Assembly: GCA_021613375.1 (NCBI GenBank)
Contig: CM038710.1
Coordinates: 31,361,136-31,425,135 of the forward strand
Source: Megaleporinus macrocephalus
Lineage: Eukaryota > Chordata > Actinopteri > Characiformes > Anostomidae
Length of the DNA stretch: 64,000 nucleotides
Direction of reading: 5' to 3'
Positions 60,061 to 64,000 of the stretch are shown here, piece after piece (the stretch's first letter is position 1; each line of letters starts with the position of its first letter). Position numbers and translations under genes: made by a program. A model generated the notes under the pieces. It made no database searches and was not told the DNA's origin. It worked only from the letters and a program-made list of their open reading frames with translations.

Positions 60061-60235
60061 GGCACAGAGAACCTGCAGAGACATGCTGTTGGGACCGACA
60101 TCGTAAAGCAGACCACAGCAGAGAGCGTTCACCCCACCTTTGTTCCGAACAAGCATACAGTGCGCTCCGTTCCTGGTCACCTGACTCAGCCACAGCTCCC
60201 AGTACATGGTGTCGGTAGAACAAGTCCAAAGCCCA
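60061..60235 (-). other. Possible upstream alternative first exon of abl2
   Basis: A more GC-rich island in AT-rich DNA. Minus ATG at 60,207 (ACACCATGT) opens a frame MYWELWLSQVTRNGAHC and on. Phase-1 donors AAAG|GTGGGG and GCCG|GTAACA follow in that frame. Shifted by one base, the same DNA reads VLGAVAESGDQERSALYACSE, which faintly resembles the 1a N-terminus of mammalian ABL2 (VLGTV, DQDTS, CTE). Neither reading is secure. Confidence 0.25.
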
Positions 60236-61376
60236 GTCTAAATATATGTTGAAGCCTAGGCAGAACCTACTCGGCTTTAGTCCAGCGGGCGGCTTTAGGG
60301 AAGCAGACAGTAGACGCAGTCTTCTCAGTGAAGAAACAAGAAAGCTCTACCACTCCTGTCTGCTGAGGCTCTTTCAGAAGCCAGAGGTCTCCACGTTTGG
60401 TCTTTGATGTGGCTCAGAATTCAGAATTTCCAAGGCAGCTCCTGGAAAGCTGATCCACCACGTTGTGTGGCTACATGGTAACAGGCCCTGGTCCGGAGCA
60501 GACACATGCACGAGAGCGTGGGTGTGTGTCTCTGTGTGTGTGATATGGGGAAAGTTACGCTCATATGGAGGTCTTGTTGGAGGTCTCCTGATGGAAAGTG
60601 TGTTGGGGAGGTAGGGGGGAGGAGGTCATTGCACAGAGTAAAGGGGGTGGGCTTTTTTTCTTTTGGCAGATGTCTCCATTTCTGCACCATGTGTGATGCC
60701 AACCACATACCCCCCCTCCCATACACACACACACACAGAGCAGAGACAGAGTGAGAGCAAAGAAGAAAGAAAGGTTTTAATAGACGGAGCAAGAAGCCAA
60801 ATTATAAAGACACGTAATTCCCACTCCGTCATCTGATTCTCAGAACAGGAGCTGAAGTTTTACTAGAACAGGATGTTCAATTATTCACACCATTCCAGAC
60901 TTAAAAGGTCCTACCATTTAGACAAGAAAGCCTCCTGAGATCCCAAATGGAAAATAATTGGTAAAGGACGGCAGGCTGAGTGGTGTTCTTTGAGTCCTGA
61001 AGGGTCCGTTACCTTAATAAGGAAAAAGCTGAACATAACTGACAGAGTGAAATTAGGATGGACAATGTTGTAGCAGGCCGCACCAAGGACCCAACGGTCC
61101 GGGCTCTTAAAACACTGTTCACGGTTAAAACCCAGAACGCTTTCACGGGCAAAGTTCAGGCTTTGTGTCATTTGCTCATACAGCCCTTAAATGGTATTGT
61201 ACTGAGATGCTCAAATTCATACACGACATAAAAAAATCCCTGAAACTGGAGATCATGTTCTCAACACTAACAGCCAACGGCTTCTTCTAATGATTTGTGT
61301 GCCAAAAAAAATAAATTAATAAAATAAAAAAAAAATAATAATAGTAATTTCAGCAACTTTCCTCTTTAGATAAAAC
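60236..61376. other. Upstream DNA, nothing recognised
   Basis: Includes a GT-rich patch near 60,520-60,540, CA units near 60,722-60,737, and an A-rich run near 61,304-61,340. No exon recognised. Confidence 0.4.
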
Positions 61377-61842
61377 TAGGGATGCACCGATACCACTTTT
61401 TCCTTACAGACACCAATACCAGCTTTTCAGGTACCTGCCGATACCGAGTACATATACCGATACCAACTCTGACTTAAATGCTAGATATATGGCTATAAAT
61501 CCTGATATTTAAAGTGTTCCACTTTTTATATATTGTATTTTGTGCTAGCTTGCTTTTTTGTGCTTGCTTGGATGAAGTCGCTGTGTTCTTTGACGTGGTT
61601 TCCCTTTAAATGCCTAATTTAATTTGACGTATTGAAGTCTTTGCTGGTCGTGCCACCCCTCGAAATGCTGGTGTTACAAATTGTGCAGCAGGTATTTTTG
61701 CTGCTGCCCGTCTCAACCAAGAAATACCCCCACACTGCGGACACGCTGTTGGCTTCAGTCAAGCGACATTTAGTGGTCAATAGGCTTCATGGTATCTGCG
61801 CTCTCTATACTGTGTGTAAGTGCTAGTATCGGTGCAACACTA
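61377..61842. mobile_element. Non-autonomous hAT (TAGGGATGCACCGATAC termini)
   Basis: Starts TAGGGATGCACCGATACC and ends AGTATCGGTGCAACACTA. The exact octamer GATAAAAC flanks it at 61,369-61,376 and 61,843-61,850. 466 bases with no recognisable transposase. Confidence 0.93.
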
Positions 61843-62442
61843 GATAAAACTAAAAATCCATCTGTAATTATTGTTAATAAACAAATATTTAGCTTTTCTG
61901 GCTGAGCAGCATAGCTTTTACAAAGTATTGTTTCCAGTTTTCTCGCACAACATCAGCTCTCCCATTATTTTCCCCCCCTTAAGTATCAAACTCGTGTAAA
62001 TAAACATGTTTACGAGGATTATGGCTCTGGCCTGCGTTCACACTTAACCCCTTCTTGTTTACAGTTACATATCCAAGTAAACCAACATCTATCCAAGCAT
62101 CTAAGCATTCCAAAGGGGGTTTGGAAATAAAGGTTCTAAGAATTGTACCAGGTATCAGTATACCAGAAGACAATCCCATAACAGAACCTCGCTTTAGAGA
62201 ACACACAATTTATACAGGTGTAATGGCATTGGAGCATGATGGCCTACTTTCAGATGCTCGTCTTAAGTCAAGTGTAGCTTTAGTTCAGATAAGACTAGTG
62301 GGCCAACAAACCACTTTGAACTGTCACTCCAACACCAGACATGAGTATTTAACATCTACTCGTGTCAGTAGAGCACCAGGTAGTCAGAACCTGATCCGCC
62401 AAGCAGTATGTCTGGATCTAGCTTGGAACTGTTGTTAGACTA

Positions 62443-62669
62443 ATCGTCGCAGTCCAAAGAAAAACACCTATTTTTGATGATATTCATTTTTCTATATCAG
62501 TTGAACCCACTGGCTGCCGTTTACATTGAGTGAGAGTTTAATGATGAGTGGACCAATAGAAATGCCACAAAATAGCATGGAAACAAAGCTGGTTCCATTA
62601 ACTTGCATTGAAAGTAAAGACAGTGTTTGGCCTCTCCTGTAAAGTCACTATTCTTTAGACTGCGACGAT
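62443..62669. mobile_element. MITE family C
   Basis: Starts ATCGTCGCAGTCCAAAG and ends CTTTAGACTGCGACGAT. Body phrases AGTGGACCAATAGAAATGCC and TTGCATTGAAAGTAAAGA match the 36.4-kb copy in the same orientation. Confidence 0.85.
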
Positions 62670-62805
62670 GTACAGAATGATATACTGAAAAAAGCTTTAG
62701 CCTCTATAGTGGAACAGAGGTTTACGGCATCACTACCAAGATCACAGTTTACCATTTCTACTCTCATTGTAGATTGTGTTATGGTTTAGGCAACATTCAT
62801 TCGCT

Positions 62806-63321
62806 TCACCGCAGAGCGCTCTCACAGTTGGAAGCCTTTGGACTGATCCGGGACAGTTGTCCTGCGCGGGGGGCACGTCGTGTGCCTGGGTATGGTGAAC
62901 GAGGGTGTTGTCTGCAGCACGTGTTGAGTGTGTGCGCGTACGCAGCGAGGGAGAAGTCGTACGGGACAGCTGAGACAGGGGTGCGAGTAGGGCATGAGGT
63001 CTTGCTGAATGGGGATATTGAGTGGAGGGACGGGGGGCAGTGTGACGACCCTGATCGGAGCCCCTCACACAGCTGTTGTGTGGAGCTCAGGCCAGACCCG
63101 GGACAGCTGAAGCAGCACCTCTGCACAGACTTCTGATACAAACGTCTACACTCGCTCAGTACAGCCTCTAAAGCAGCTCTTTCATCTCCCACGGTATAAA
63201 GTTTTCCCAACAGAAGCACCAACAAAGCAAAGCCAAGTAGCCAACTATGACATTTACAATCAATCACCACTGCAGGTGTGACACTTCCAATAAACCTACA
63301 TTCACACAGACAGTAGTACAA
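62806..63321 (-). other. Unrecognised long open frame in a GC-rich island
   Basis: A 171-codon minus frame with a hydrophobic stretch (LLGFALLVLLLGKLY), an acidic helix-like part (DERAALEAVLSECRRL) and then a Ser/Pro/Cys-rich tail. CpG content is high for the neighbourhood. A plus-strand frame overlaps it. I recognise no family. It could be an exon, a decayed retroposon, or open only because of local GC content. Confidence 0.25.
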
Positions 63322-64000
63322 ATTTGTTTCAGGGGCTTTAAAGCGGTCATGGAAAAAAAAAAAAAAAAAACCAATCGTTCCTCACATATTTGGAACATTG
63401 GAGAAGTTATATGAACGCTAGGGTTAGGGCTGCACAGTACACTATATTTTGATCACTATCATGATGGTGATAAACACAGTGTTAACGTGGCGACGACAGA
63501 AAAGATCAAATTACTTCAAACGCCCAACACCAAAGAAAAGCCGGTCTTTATCATTCATGTTATTCTGACTACGTTCAAAATTCAAATGGAGGGAAATCAG
63601 TAGGTTAGAAATTTACCCTGTGAATTTACAGGTAGTTATAGAAATTAACAGGTAATTATGGGAATTAACAGGAATAAAAGGGGAATTTTCAAAGCTAAAA
63701 GGTGAGAAACTTGCATATAGTTGGTAAAAATATACTAAAGCATAATATCAACTAAAATAATCACATATAATACCAAAACAGTTAGCCAGAGAAGTTGCGT
63801 TCTTTAGATTTTTTTGATTGACTTCTGATTGTTCAATGGAAGATTAAGGCAGGATAATGACCAAGCCCTCTTGATTGAACATTAGAAGATAAAAGGTATA
63901 ATGTGATATGATTAATTAGCCTAAACTAGCACAAAAATGCTTAACCAAACATTTGCACAAGGTTGCCCTTTAAATTTCATTCGGACTCTGTAATCAGGGG
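63322..64000. other. Right-edge DNA, nothing recognised
   Basis: An A run lies at about 63,352-63,371. Near 63,425 the phrase AGGGCTGCACAGTACAC resembles the end of a GATATCG-type hAT repeat. No exon seen. Confidence 0.4.

Noticed and set aside
56571..64000. A myristoylated 1b-type (MGQQ...) abl2 first exon
   Set aside because: I searched the upstream minus strand by eye for a Met-Gly-Gln-Gln start with a phase-1 donor and found none; it is probably beyond the window.

Overview
The window is nuclear DNA of a vertebrate, most likely a teleost fish. It is AT-rich and intron-rich, with small GT-AG exons, long dinucleotide and tetranucleotide microsatellites, Tc1-like relics, many hAT-type DNA transposons and fish-type SINEs. 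The species cannot be fixed from the sequence. Everything I recognise as coding lies on the minus strand.

The main gene is abl2 (Abelson-related tyrosine kinase, ARG), from about 56.6 kb down to 44.96 kb. I place 11 coding exons. They join in phase into 3,447 coding bases, or 1,148 residues plus a stop. The order is a short non-myristoylated N-terminus, SH3, SH2, tyrosine kinase, and a long last exon with PxxP motifs ending in the F-actin-binding domain. The C-terminus reads ...EISDVVQR, which separates abl2 from abl1 (...EISDIVQR). Exon lengths from the third to the ninth coding exon (296, 273, 85, 178, 185, 153, 90) equal those of mammalian ABL genes. The first exon is inferred from phase and an open frame. 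The myristoylated 1b-type start was not found and probably lies beyond the window.

Downstream on the same strand, at 33,663-33,686, is a short ATG exon encoding MSWGTDLW followed by GTAAGA. This is the conserved first coding exon of the FNBP1/FNBP1L (TOCA) family of F-BAR proteins, which link membrane curvature to N-WASP/Arp2/3 actin assembly. Its next exon was not found, so positions 1 to about 33.6 kb are read as its large first intron, or intron plus intergenic DNA. The F-BAR promoter and exon 1 sit inside an interrupted copy of a repeat. Intact copies form a 2-kb tandem array just upstream (34.2-36.2 kb) with a 663-base higher-order period of alternating 336- and 327-base units.

The rest is repeats. 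hAT-type elements with readable 8-base target duplications lie at 14.8, 17.1, 19.6, 23.5 (nested in another repeat), 36.8, 50.5 (in abl2 intron 6), 57.2 and 61.4 kb. A family of about 0.2-kb inverted-repeat elements lies at 36.4, 48.0 and 62.4 kb, with a decayed copy near 2 kb. Other TIR elements lie at 37.4 and 53.4 kb, and a Tc1 relic at 2.5-3.4 kb. Large microsatellites are at 0-0.6, 7.4, 10.2, 22.2, 48.5 and 54.1 kb.

Both genes encode actin-regulatory proteins with membrane or SH3 links, but nothing here shows that they are co-regulated.
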